Assembly: GCF_900108565.1 (NCBI RefSeq)
Contig: NZ_LT629971.1
Span: 2,480,001 to 2,544,000, forward strand
Source: Mycolicibacterium rutilum
GTDB lineage: Bacteria > Actinomycetota > Actinomycetes > Mycobacteriales > Mycobacteriaceae
DNA length: 64,000 bases
Direction: 5' to 3'
Shown here: one piece after another, positions 9,237 through 16,781 of the stretch
Position numbering within the stretch: the first letter of the stretch is position 1
Layout of the letters: each line of letters starts with the position of its first letter
Translations under genes and position numbers: made by a program
The notes under the pieces: model-generated
The model's database searches: none
What the model was told of the DNA's origin: nothing
What the model saw: the letters and a program-made list of their open reading frames with translations, nothing else

Positions 9237-10157
9237 TCAGGAGCGCTTGCGCCGCAACGTCTCCAGAAGCGGCGGCCACGGCCATTCGCGATGGGCCCCG
9301 CCGCGCGGCGCCTTCAGGAACGCCAGCCCCAGCACCAGGCCGAAGATGACGTGGCCGACGAACGTGATCGTGACCGTGGCGGCGTTCAGCGGGAACATCA
9401 TCTCCTCCCCGTGCGGCGCCAGCGCCACCGTCGCCATCAGCCCGGCCCAGGTCGGGAACACCGCGAAGCCGACCGCTGCCAGCACCGCCCGCACGTTGGA
9501 CCACCGGTCGATGCCCAGCGCGTACGCGACGATGAAGAACGCGACACCCAGGCCACCACCGTCGCCGATGTAGCGCCAGATGTAGCCGACCGCGGCGCTG
9601 CCCACGGTGTCGGGTTCGCCGGTCACCCATGACCCCATCACGGTGATGAAGTCGCCCATCAGGTCCAGCACGTGCACCGCGAACAGGCGGGCCCCGTCGT
9701 AGACGATGCACGCCACCATGCCGGCGATCAGGCCGCGCCCGACGATCATGTCGATGCGGTGCGGCGCGAACGTGATGATCGCGCCCAGCACCGCGCACAG
9801 CGCGATCAGCACCACTGATGTCACGTGCTGCGGAACCAGCCCGAACACGTCGACCGAGATGCCCAGGATCGGCATCGATGCCAGCGCCAGCACCAGCAGT
9901 ACGCGGGCGATGTCCCATTTGGTGGGGCGGGCCTGGATCGCGGCCAGATCCACGTAGCGCTGACGGACCGTCCTGGCGACGGTCCCGATGTTGATCGGGC
10001 GCAGCCGCACGGTCTTGCCGTCGAAGGCGCTGATGGCCTTCGGCAGAGGGCGGGCGATCCGCGTCGTCTTCGCGTCGATCCGCGCGGGACGCACTGGGAG
10101 GTCGCCGGGACGCAGCCGCACGGTCCGCTCGTGGATGGGAGTTGCTGTCGCGACCAT
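9237..10157 (-). CDS. Six-helix membrane protein with repeated TVRLRP motif in its N-terminal tail
   Basis: I do not recognise this 306-residue family. The first ~80 residues are basic and contain ERTVRLRPGDLP, AKTTRIARPLP and GKTVRLRPINIG, three related threonine-containing segments. About six hydrophobic helices follow (starting RVLLVLALASMPILG, VVLIALCAVLGA, GLIAGMVACIV, GVAFFIVAYALG, VLAAVGFAVFP and HVIFGLVLGLAF), and the protein ends in a short basic tail, ETLRRKRS. The ATG at 10157 has GAGGAA six bases upstream; an in-frame start 13 codons earlier lacks one. It is the first gene of a leftward pair with the FHA-HTH gene, 60 bases apart. The tail threonines are plausible kinase targets read by the FHA domain, but that is only a guess. 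Confidence 0.75.
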   Translation of the reverse strand: MVATATPIHERTVRLRPGDLPVRPARIDAKTTRIARPLPKAISAFDGKTVRLRPINIGTVARTVRQRYVDLAAIQARPTKWDIARVLLVLALASMPILGISVDVFGLVPQHVTSVVLIALCAVLGAIITFAPHRIDMIVGRGLIAGMVACIVYDGARLFAVHVLDLMGDFITVMGSWVTGEPDTVGSAAVGYIWRYIGDGGGLGVAFFIVAYALGIDRWSNVRAVLAAVGFAVFPTWAGLMATVALAPHGEEMMFPLNAATVTITFVGHVIFGLVLGLAFLKAPRGGAHREWPWPPLLETLRRKRS

Positions 10158-10288
10158 GGTGCTTCCTCGGGTCAGTGGTGTGAAGGACCCATTCATCGTC
10201 TCGATCAGGGGCCGCCCGGATAATCGCCGAGGGGTGAGAGTTCGCCTGTCACCGGGAAGGTTTTCCTGTCTTGCCAGTAAGACCGGCT

Positions 10289-10336
10289 CTCATATGAAGT
10301 TTCTATGAGGACGCTGTCAGCGGGCCGTCGGCCCGC
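10289..10336 (+). promoter_or_regulatory. Inverted repeat and hairpin before the response regulator gene
   Basis: Positions 10289-10309 contain CTCATA and TATGAG facing each other around a nine-base AT-rich centre, in otherwise GC-rich DNA. Positions 10320-10336 are a perfect hairpin, GCGGGCCG-T-CGGCCCGC, ending twelve bases before the ATG at 10349. No Shine-Dalgarno sequence is visible before that ATG. Autoregulation by the response regulator at the AT-rich repeat is a reasonable guess. Confidence 0.4.
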
Positions 10337-10348
10337 GACAATGGACCC

Positions 10349-11110
10349 ATGACCTCGGTGAGCGAGCACGGGCCGCGGCGCGCGATCCTGGGGCAGTTGC
10401 CCCGGATGTACCGCGCCGACGGGTCGCCGATCAGGGTGCTGCTCGTCGACGACGAACGCGCGCTCACCAACCTGGTCCGGATGGCGCTGCAGTACGAGGG
10501 CTGGGACATCGACGTCGCGCACGACGCCGCCGAGGCCGTCGACAAGTACCGGGCCAACACCCCCGACGTCATGGTGCTCGACATCATGCTGCCCGACATG
10601 GACGGGCTCGGAGTGCTGGCGCAGATCCGCGCCGAGGACGCCTACACGCCGACCCTGTTCCTCACCGCGCGCGACTCGGTGGCCGACCGCGTCACCGGGC
10701 TGACCGCCGGCGGCGACGATTACATGACCAAGCCGTTCTCGCTCGAGGAACTGGTCGCGCGGTTGCGGGGCCTGCTGCGCCGGTCGGCGTACATGACACC
10801 CGCCGACGACGAGTCGCTGGGGATCGGCGACCTGGTGCTCGACGGGGCCAGCCGGGAGGTGACCCGCGGCGGCACAGCGATCGCGTTGACCTCCACCGAG
10901 TTCGAACTGCTGCGGTTCCTGATGCGTAACCCGCGTAAGGCGTTGAGCCGCAGAGAGATTCTGCACCGCGTGTGGAACTACGATTTCGGCGGGCGGTCCA
11001 GCATCGTGGATCTGTACGTGTCTTATCTGCGCAAGAAGGTCGACGCGGGCCGCGAGCCGATGATCCACACCGTGCGCGGCGTCGGATACATGCTCAGGCC
11101 GCCAGGGTGA
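10349..11110 (+). CDS. OmpR-family response regulator (TrcR-like)
   Basis: A 253-residue response regulator. The receiver domain (~28-145) has the acidic pair LLVDDE, phospho-acceptor D78 in VLDIMLPDMDG, and the switch lysine K128 in MTKPFS. The C-terminal winged helix (~160-250) has the OmpR/PhoB signature LTSTEFELLRFL, REILHRVWNYDF, VDLYVSYLRKKVD and HTVRGVGYML. The sequence and the preceding RMYRADGSPIRV segment recall TrcR, PrrA and MprA of M. tuberculosis, with TrcR the closest in feel. The stop overlaps the GTG of the histidine kinase gene by four bases, which ties the pair together. Target genes are not apparent apart from the repeat upstream of the gene itself. Confidence 0.88.
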   Translation: MTSVSEHGPRRAILGQLPRMYRADGSPIRVLLVDDERALTNLVRMALQYEGWDIDVAHDAAEAVDKYRANTPDVMVLDIMLPDMDGLGVLAQIRAEDAYTPTLFLTARDSVADRVTGLTAGGDDYMTKPFSLEELVARLRGLLRRSAYMTPADDESLGIGDLVLDGASREVTRGGTAIALTSTEFELLRFLMRNPRKALSRREILHRVWNYDFGGRSSIVDLYVSYLRKKVDAGREPMIHTVRGVGYMLRPPG

Positions 11111-12642
11111 AACGGATCTGGCAGAGCTGGACCCTGCGACGGCAACTCGTTGTCGGCGTCTCGGCGGTGGTGATGCTCGCGCTGGTGACGTTCGGGACGA
11201 TGTCGGTGGTGAGCCTGCGCTCCTCGGTGCTGGGCATCATCGACTCGCAATTGGCCACCAGCGCCGAGGGTTTCAGCCAGTCGCTGACGAAATACCGCAC
11301 CACACCGTTGCAGAACGGTGAGCTGCCGCCGCCCGGCGCAATGAAACCGCTGACCCATCTGATCGGGCAGGCGCCGGACAACGTCGTCGCCCTGATTCAG
11401 AACGGCACGGTGGTCGACTCGGCGCACTTCATCGACGGGGATGCGGTGCCCGCACCGCCGGCGGTGGTCGACGCGATCGGCCGAATGTCCTGGGACACAG
11501 CCGGACCGCACACCGTCAAGCTGCCGGAACTGGGCTGGTACCGGATGGAGAGCCGGCCCGGTGACGGTGACGAAATGCTGGTGACCGCGGTGTCGCGGGC
11601 ACCGGCGTGGGACGCGATGATGCGCGAGACCGCGATCGTCGCGGGGATGACGGTGCTCGCGCTGGTGATCACCGCGCTCAGCACCGTCGCGATCGTGCGA
11701 TACGCGCTACGCCCGCTGCGTCGGGTCGCGGCCACCGCCGCCGAGGTGGCGACGCTGCCGCTCGACCGCGACCACCACGCGATCACACCCCGGGTGCCCA
11801 CCGGCGACACCGACCCGCGCACCGAAGTCGGCCTCGTCGGCGACACCCTGAACCGGCTACTCGACCACGTCGAGCGCGCATTGGCCGACGTCGCCGCCTC
11901 CGACCGGCGGATGCGCCAGTTCATCACCGACGCCAGCCACGAACTGCGCACCCCGCTGGCCGCGATCCACGGTTACGCCGAACTCACCCGGCAGGACAGC
12001 GCGGTGCTGCCGGAAACCACCGAATACTCGCTGGCGCGGATCGAAGCCGAGACCCAGCGGATGAACTCACTGGTCGCCGACCTGCTGCTGCTGGCCCGGC
12101 TCGACGAGGGCCAAGACCTCGACAGCGCCGACGTCGACCTCGGCGACCTCGTCGTCGACGCGGTCAACGACGCCGCGGTGTCCGCGCCGCAGCACCGGTG
12201 GGTGACCGACGTGCCCGAGTACCCGGTCTGGGTGCGCGGCGACCGGACCCGGCTGCACCAGACCTTGGCGAACCTGCTGTCCAATGCGCGCGTGCACACC
12301 CCGCCGGGCACCACGGTGGCCGCCGCGCTGCACCCTGGACCTGCGGGGTTCGTCGAGGTGACAGTCAGCGACGACGGACCCGGCATCGCCTCCGAGCTGC
12401 TGCCCCATCTGTTCGAGCGGTTCGTCCGCGCCGACAAGTCGCGCTCTCGGGAAGCCGGCAGCTTCGGCCTCGGGTTGTCGATCGTCGCGTCGATCGTCGA
12501 GGCGCACGGCGGGACCATCCGGGCGGAATCCGGCGCGGGCCGGACGCGGTTCACGATCCGGCTGCCGGAGATCGTCGACCACACCGCGCCCACCGCGAGA
12601 AAAGTGGCCTCTTCTTCGTTTCGTGACCATTCAAGCGGGTAG
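11107..12642 (+). CDS. Two-component sensor histidine kinase (TrcS-like)
   Basis: A 511-residue membrane sensor kinase. Helix one (~10-37, LVVGVSAVVMLALVTFG) and helix two (~180-205, IVAGMTVLALVITALSTVA) flank an extracytoplasmic domain of about 140 residues, followed by a HAMP linker. The phospho-acceptor H278 lies in TDASHELRTPLAAIHGY. The ATPase part shows the N box LANLLSNARVH, the G1 box VSDDGPGI, the F box LFERFVRADKSR and the G2 box GLGLSIV. The GTG at 11107 overlaps the regulator stop by four bases; longer frames upstream lie within the regulator. It should phosphorylate that regulator. The stimulus is unknown. Confidence 0.9.
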   Translation: MKRIWQSWTLRRQLVVGVSAVVMLALVTFGTMSVVSLRSSVLGIIDSQLATSAEGFSQSLTKYRTTPLQNGELPPPGAMKPLTHLIGQAPDNVVALIQNGTVVDSAHFIDGDAVPAPPAVVDAIGRMSWDTAGPHTVKLPELGWYRMESRPGDGDEMLVTAVSRAPAWDAMMRETAIVAGMTVLALVITALSTVAIVRYALRPLRRVAATAAEVATLPLDRDHHAITPRVPTGDTDPRTEVGLVGDTLNRLLDHVERALADVAASDRRMRQFITDASHELRTPLAAIHGYAELTRQDSAVLPETTEYSLARIEAETQRMNSLVADLLLLARLDEGQDLDSADVDLGDLVVDAVNDAAVSAPQHRWVTDVPEYPVWVRGDRTRLHQTLANLLSNARVHTPPGTTVAAALHPGPAGFVEVTVSDDGPGIASELLPHLFERFVRADKSRSREAGSFGLGLSIVASIVEAHGGTIRAESGAGRTRFTIRLPEIVDHTAPTARKVASSSFRDHSSG

Positions 12643-12704
12643 GCTTGTCTCACTGGGTCTGAGCTGACAGCCCCGCCACAGCGTCACCTTCGAGGTGAGC
12701 TCTA

Positions 12705-13691
12705 TTGACCACCATTGAGACCCGCAAGTTCGAACGTTCCCACGTCGAGATCACCGGCCCCGCCGACGCCGACGAATTTCTCGAGGATACGTACGGCGTC
12801 GCCTTGCGGCCCAGTCGCCGACTGCCTCCGCGCTGGGAAGGGCCCGTCCTCACCCACACCAGGACAACTGCCGGCTCGTTGGCGATCGACGAGTTGTACA
12901 CGGCAGGTCACATGGACGTCCGCTCCGACCCGCTGAACAAGGTGGTCGGCATCTGGACCGCGGGCGGTCAGGTCGCCACCGCCTGCGACGGCACCCACAC
13001 CGAGGTGGGTGCGGGAAACATCGGCATCCTTGCGCAACCGCACCTGCCGTATCGGGCACGGTTCGACGAGGCCAGGCTCACCGCGGTGCTGCTCGATCCG
13101 GCGGTGGTTGCGGGGGTAGCCGCCGGCCTGCCCAGCAGTCACGCGCCGCTGCCGATCCGCTTCACCAGCCTGCAACCCGTCGACACCTCCGCGGCGCAGG
13201 CGTGGAAGAGCACGGTCAGCTACGTCAGGGACATCCTGCTCGCCGACCGGTCGGTGGCCACGCCACTGGTGGTCGGGCATGCCTGCCGCCTGCTGGCTGC
13301 GGTGACGCTGGCAACGTTCCCGAACACGGCTACGTCGGAGCCGACCCCGCACGACCGCACCGACCACCAACCGGTCCTGCTGCGCCGGGCGATGGAATTT
13401 ATCGACGCGAACGCCACCAACGACATCGCGCTCGCCGACATCGCGGAGGCCGTGCATGTCACGCCGCGAGCCGTGCAGTACATGTTCCGCCGCCATCTGG
13501 AAACCACGCCGCTGCAATACCTTCGCCGGCTGCGGCTGCATTACGCCCATCAGGAGCTGCTGGCCGCGAACCGCGGCAGCGACACGGTGACCGACATCGC
13601 GGCACGGTGGGGCTTCGCCCACACCGGGCGATTCGCGCTGCTGTATCGCCAGACCTATGGGCAGAGCCCACACACGACGCTGCGCGGCTGA
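12705..13691 (+). CDS. AraC-family transcriptional regulator
   Basis: A 328-residue protein with an AraC-type double HTH at ~225-325: IDANATNDIALADIAEAVHVTPRAVQ in the first helix pair (quoted discontinuously around the family residues), then FRRHLETTPLQYLRRLRL and DIAARWGFAHTGRFA. The N-terminal ~200 residues resemble the AraC_binding_2 (AraC N) domain of FeaR/XylS-like activators. The start is a TTG at 12705 with GAGGTGAG upstream; the next in-frame start would cut into the N-terminal domain. It stands alone 62 bases after the histidine kinase and before the coiled-coil gene. The target and inducer are unknown. Confidence 0.85.
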   Translation: MTTIETRKFERSHVEITGPADADEFLEDTYGVALRPSRRLPPRWEGPVLTHTRTTAGSLAIDELYTAGHMDVRSDPLNKVVGIWTAGGQVATACDGTHTEVGAGNIGILAQPHLPYRARFDEARLTAVLLDPAVVAGVAAGLPSSHAPLPIRFTSLQPVDTSAAQAWKSTVSYVRDILLADRSVATPLVVGHACRLLAAVTLATFPNTATSEPTPHDRTDHQPVLLRRAMEFIDANATNDIALADIAEAVHVTPRAVQYMFRRHLETTPLQYLRRLRLHYAHQELLAANRGSDTVTDIAARWGFAHTGRFALLYRQTYGQSPHTTLRG

Positions 13692-13720
13692 TTCGCAGTA
13701 TGCCGGGCGCGGCCTACTCT
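13692..13720 (+). promoter_or_regulatory. Candidate promoter for the coiled-coil gene
   Basis: TTCGCA at 13692-13697 and TACTCT at 13715-13720 are 17 bases apart, a standard mycobacterial sigma-A arrangement. The -10 matches TANNNT well, and the -35 matches TTGACA at four of six bases. Transcription would begin near 13727, which favours the GTG at 13748 as start over the ATG at 13700. Confidence 0.45.
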
Positions 13721-13747
13721 GGACAGCATCTCGTCCACGGGCAGGAG

Positions 13748-14113
13748 GTGGTCACGACGCACGACACCGACGACGCTGTTGCCCGCCGCGACCTCGCCCG
13801 CCGGCGGGCAGAGGAACTACGGGAACGCATGCGCGAGTTGACCAATGGATGTTCACCGACCACGGACTCGGTGAGGCAGGCGCGGTTGCGCGCCGAACAG
13901 GCCGCTGAGCGTGCCCGCCGAGCTCACCGTGCGGCGGCCGAACGGCACCGGGAGGCCGGCATGGCGCACCTGCGGGCCGCGGCCGCCCACGAGCAGGCGG
14001 CGTTGCAGGCGGACGACCGCATGGTCGAGGCCCATCAGGACCTGGCCGAGCATCACCGAGAGGCGGCGGACCGCCACGAGTGGGCGGCGCGCTGTGAGGA
14101 CACCGAGGGGTGA
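13748..14113 (+). CDS. Small charged, alpha-helical (coiled-coil) protein
   Basis: I do not recognise this protein of about 121 residues. It is almost entirely Ala, Arg, Glu, His and Gln with no hydrophobic stretch, and has heptad-like runs (ARRDLARRRAEELRERMREL, then QAAERARRAHRAAAERHREA, then AEHHREAADRHEWAARCE). It is therefore likely a soluble coiled coil. A GTG at 13748 directly follows AGGAGG, uncomfortably close, and an ATG at 13700 is the alternative start; the promoter at 13692-13720 argues for the later one. It converges on the CheR-PAS gene. If that gene is read in its present frame they overlap by 61 bases; if a suspected frameshift is repaired they are six bases apart. Confidence 0.6.
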   Translation: MVTTHDTDDAVARRDLARRRAEELRERMRELTNGCSPTTDSVRQARLRAEQAAERARRAHRAAAERHREAGMAHLRAAAAHEQAALQADDRMVEAHQDLAEHHREAADRHEWAARCEDTEG

Positions 14114-15981
14114 CCGGGGTCAGGCCAGCGCCTCCAGCAATAGCAACGCGCCGTGACCGAACCCTCCGAGGTGTGGAATCCCGTGCAGGTCACCCGGATT
14201 CGCGTCGTCTTGCCGCGGCGGTTCACGGCTTCTACAGTGGTTTCGGTAGTGATGTCGGGGTCGACGAACGCCTGACCGATCAGTGGCTTCACCTGTTCGG
14301 TGGGTAGCCCGATGTCCAACGCGGTCAGCGGCGAACCCACGGCCTCGTCCGACCGCAGCCCCCACAGTTCGACGCAGCCGCGGTTCCACAGCACCACCCG
14401 CATCTCACGGTCCACCACGACCATGCCGTACTGGATCGAGTTCACCAGGGAGTCCAGGAACATCCTGGTTTCGCCCAGTTCGACACTGCGCTCCCGCAGC
14501 GCGTCGTTGATCGTGTGGAGCTCGTCGTTGGTGGACTGCAACTCCTCGTTCATCGTCTCGAGCTCTTCGTTGGTGGACTGCAGTTCCTCGTTGGTGGTCT
14601 CGAGTTCCTCGACGGTGGACTGCAATTCCTCGTTGGTGGTCTCGAGCTCCTCATTGGTCGACTGCAGTTCCTCGTAGGCTGCCTCGAGTTGACTGTTGGT
14701 CTGAACCACCTTGTCGAGCAGTGCGCGCGTGGCCGTCACATCGAAGAAGACGATCGACACGCCGAGCAGCCCGTTGTCGCTGTCCACCAACGGGTTGACG
14801 TGGATCTCGAACCACGCCGAATCGGAACCCTGCCGCTGCCACTGCACATCGGGGATGCGGGCCGACCGGCGTTCGACCTTGGCTTGTTCGAGATATGCGC
14901 GCAGTTCGACCGGACGGTAGGACACCTCCAGGTCGCGCAACAACCGGCCGATGTCACGTGCCGACAGCCCGAACGTCGACTCCGCCTGCTGGTTGATCAT
15001 GGCGACCGTGTCGTCCCCGGTCACCACGATCTGAGCGACGGGTCCCGCGCGGAACGCCAGTTCGCGGATCGGGTCCAGGCCGGGCAGATCACCGTGGCGC
15101 TCGCTGGCGGTGGTGCCGTTGCCGTTGTCATATCGCTGCACACCGGCGTGGGATCCGGCCGCCTTCCTGAAGATCCGGTGCTTGAGGTTGAGCGGGGCGA
15201 AACGGTCGCTGTGGCTCAGCAGCATCTCTGCGTGTCCGAGAAACAGGGTGCCCTGCGGCGCGAGCGCGAAATGTAAACGGCTCAATACGTTTCGCTGGGT
15301 CTCCGCGTTGAGGTACATCAGCGTGTTCCGACAAATCACAAGGTCTGCGCGAGAGATCGGGGCGTCCTTGACCAGATCGTTCCTGCCGAAGATCACCGCT
15401 CTGCGGAGATCCTTGCGAAACACGTAGCGGCTGTTGACCTTCTCGAAGTAGATGCTCAGCAGCTCCGGCGGCACCGACTCGACGGCACGTTCCTCGTAGC
15501 TCGCGGTGCGCGCCTCGGCCAGCGCGTCCTCGTCGATGTCGGTCGCGTAGATTTTCACCCGCTGCCGGAAGGCATCGGGCCCCATCGCCTCCGCGAGGAG
15601 CATCGCCGTCGTGTACGCCTCCTGGCCGGAGGCACATCCTGCGCTCCACACCCGGATCGGATCGTTGGGACCGCGTTCGGCGAGAATGGCCGGGACCACC
15701 TCGTCGCGGATGCAGTCCCACGCCGGCGCGTCGCGGAAGAAACTCGTGACGTTGATCAGAATCGTGTTGAACAGCGCGTTGAACTCGTCGGCGCTGGCCT
15801 GTAGGTGGTCGAGGTACTCCTCGTAACTCTCGAAGCCGGCGTGGGTCATCCGGTGCCGCACCCGCCGCATCAACGAGGTGCGCTTGTAGCCGGTGAAGTC
15901 GAACCCCCGCGAGTCACGCATGAAGTTCAGCAACGTCTCGAACGCCTCGTCAGGTTGCTCGTTCAATTGCTGTCCGTTCAT
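14053..15981 (-). CDS. CheR-type methyltransferase with PAS domains and coiled coil, 3' end probably frameshifted
   Basis: A protein of about 642 residues as it reads. Residues 1-270 form a CheR methyltransferase, with the helical N-domain and the SAM site WSAGCASGQEAYTT (~112-125), RADLVICRNTLMYL, and FLGHAEML. A PAS-like domain follows (~315-430), then a long coiled coil of EELQSTNEELETTN-type repeats (~440-510), then a second PAS domain (~520-610). The same layout occurs in hybrid CheB/CheR-PAS sensors. The start is the ATG at 15981. The last ~28 residues (after FHTSEG) look out of frame: one base more near 14160 would restore GFGHGALLLLEALA and a stop at 14120-14122, matching the GVILLMEE-like end of this family. 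It is the third gene of a leftward unit after the CheB-like and STAS-ATPase genes. Confidence 0.82.
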   Translation of the reverse strand: MNGQQLNEQPDEAFETLLNFMRDSRGFDFTGYKRTSLMRRVRHRMTHAGFESYEEYLDHLQASADEFNALFNTILINVTSFFRDAPAWDCIRDEVVPAILAERGPNDPIRVWSAGCASGQEAYTTAMLLAEAMGPDAFRQRVKIYATDIDEDALAEARTASYEERAVESVPPELLSIYFEKVNSRYVFRKDLRRAVIFGRNDLVKDAPISRADLVICRNTLMYLNAETQRNVLSRLHFALAPQGTLFLGHAEMLLSHSDRFAPLNLKHRIFRKAAGSHAGVQRYDNGNGTTASERHGDLPGLDPIRELAFRAGPVAQIVVTGDDTVAMINQQAESTFGLSARDIGRLLRDLEVSYRPVELRAYLEQAKVERRSARIPDVQWQRQGSDSAWFEIHVNPLVDSDNGLLGVSIVFFDVTATRALLDKVVQTNSQLEAAYEELQSTNEELETTNEELQSTVEELETTNEELQSTNEELETMNEELQSTNDELHTINDALRERSVELGETRMFLDSLVNSIQYGMVVVDREMRVVLWNRGCVELWGLRSDEAVGSPLTALDIGLPTEQVKPLIGQAFVDPDITTETTVEAVNRRGKTTRIRVTCTGFHTSEGSVTARCYCWRRWPDPGHPSVSSQRAAHSWRSAASR

Positions 15982-16013
15982 CTGTACTCGCGGAGTCTGT
16001 CCGACGATACCTA

Positions 16014-16781
16014 CTACAGCGTGTTCTCCGGACCCAGGACCGCCCACACCACCTTGCCGGACGTGTTGGGGGTGTTGCCCCACGCGCGACACAGCGCGGC
16101 GACGATCTGCAGCCCCGACGGCTGCGCATACGCTGCGACGCTCTCACGCACCCCCGCCGGACGGGGGTCCGCATCAGTGACCGCGACGGTCACCGTCGCG
16201 TCCTTGGCTTCGAGTCGCAGCGTGGGGCAGCTCTCGGTGTGCCGCAACACGTTCTCCACCAGCGTGGTCGCCACCACCTTGGCGGTCGGAATCAGCTCGG
16301 GCATCGACCACGCCGTCAGCCACTGCGCAATCAGCTCGCGGGTGCGCTGCAGGCTTGCTGCTTCGGCAAGCAGTACGGCGCGGGCCCGGCGGCGAACCGA
16401 GGTCGCGGGTTCGCCGGTCACCGCGGCCAGCGCACCGGACAGCGTCGGATGCACAGGCACGTACCGCGTCACCCCGTTGCGCGCGAGAGCCGAGCGGTCG
16501 TGGGCGGACTCGGACACCAACACGATCGGGACCTCGGGCCACCGGTCGACGTGCCACCGCGCGCTGGTGAACACCGCGAGTGCTGATTCCGCGGGCACCT
16601 GGAGGTCGGCGACATCGACGATGACGCCATGGGGTTCCTCGAGTGCGGCCTTGATGATCGCGTCGCGCAGGGGTCGGTATGTGCTGCTGTCCAGCACCCC
16701 GGTCGGCCGCAGCACTACCGCGTCGCCCACGGATTCGGCCGCCACCCGCAGGACACTTTCGTCAGAGGCCACCGGATTCAC
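16014..16781 (-). CDS. STAS domain fused to HATPase (anti-sigma-like) protein
   Basis: A 255-residue protein in two parts. The first ~110 residues look like a STAS (anti-sigma antagonist) domain: VVLRPTGVLDSSTYRPLRDAI, then VIVDVADLQVPAESALAVF. The rest (~120-250) resembles the RsbW-type HATPase_c_2 domain, with an N-box-like segment ATTLVENVLRHT and a C-terminal glycine region PSGLQIVAALCRAWGN. Such a fusion puts the two antagonists of a partner switch into one chain. It starts at the GTG at 16781, overlapping the end of the CheB-like gene by 20 bases, and lies 32 bases before the CheR-PAS gene. No sigma-factor gene is in the window, so its target is unknown. Confidence 0.78.
   Translation of the reverse strand: MNPVASDESVLRVAAESVGDAVVLRPTGVLDSSTYRPLRDAIIKAALEEPHGVIVDVADLQVPAESALAVFTSARWHVDRWPEVPIVLVSESAHDRSALARNGVTRYVPVHPTLSGALAAVTGEPATSVRRRARAVLLAEAASLQRTRELIAQWLTAWSMPELIPTAKVVATTLVENVLRHTESCPTLRLEAKDATVTVAVTDADPRPAGVRESVAAYAQPSGLQIVAALCRAWGNTPNTSGKVVWAVLGPENTL

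Noticed and set aside
14500..14690. Tandem-repeat-like DNA that could suggest a CRISPR or satellite
   Set aside because: The repeats encode the EELQSTNEELETTN coiled coil of the CheR-PAS protein and are of heptad-like length with no spacers.
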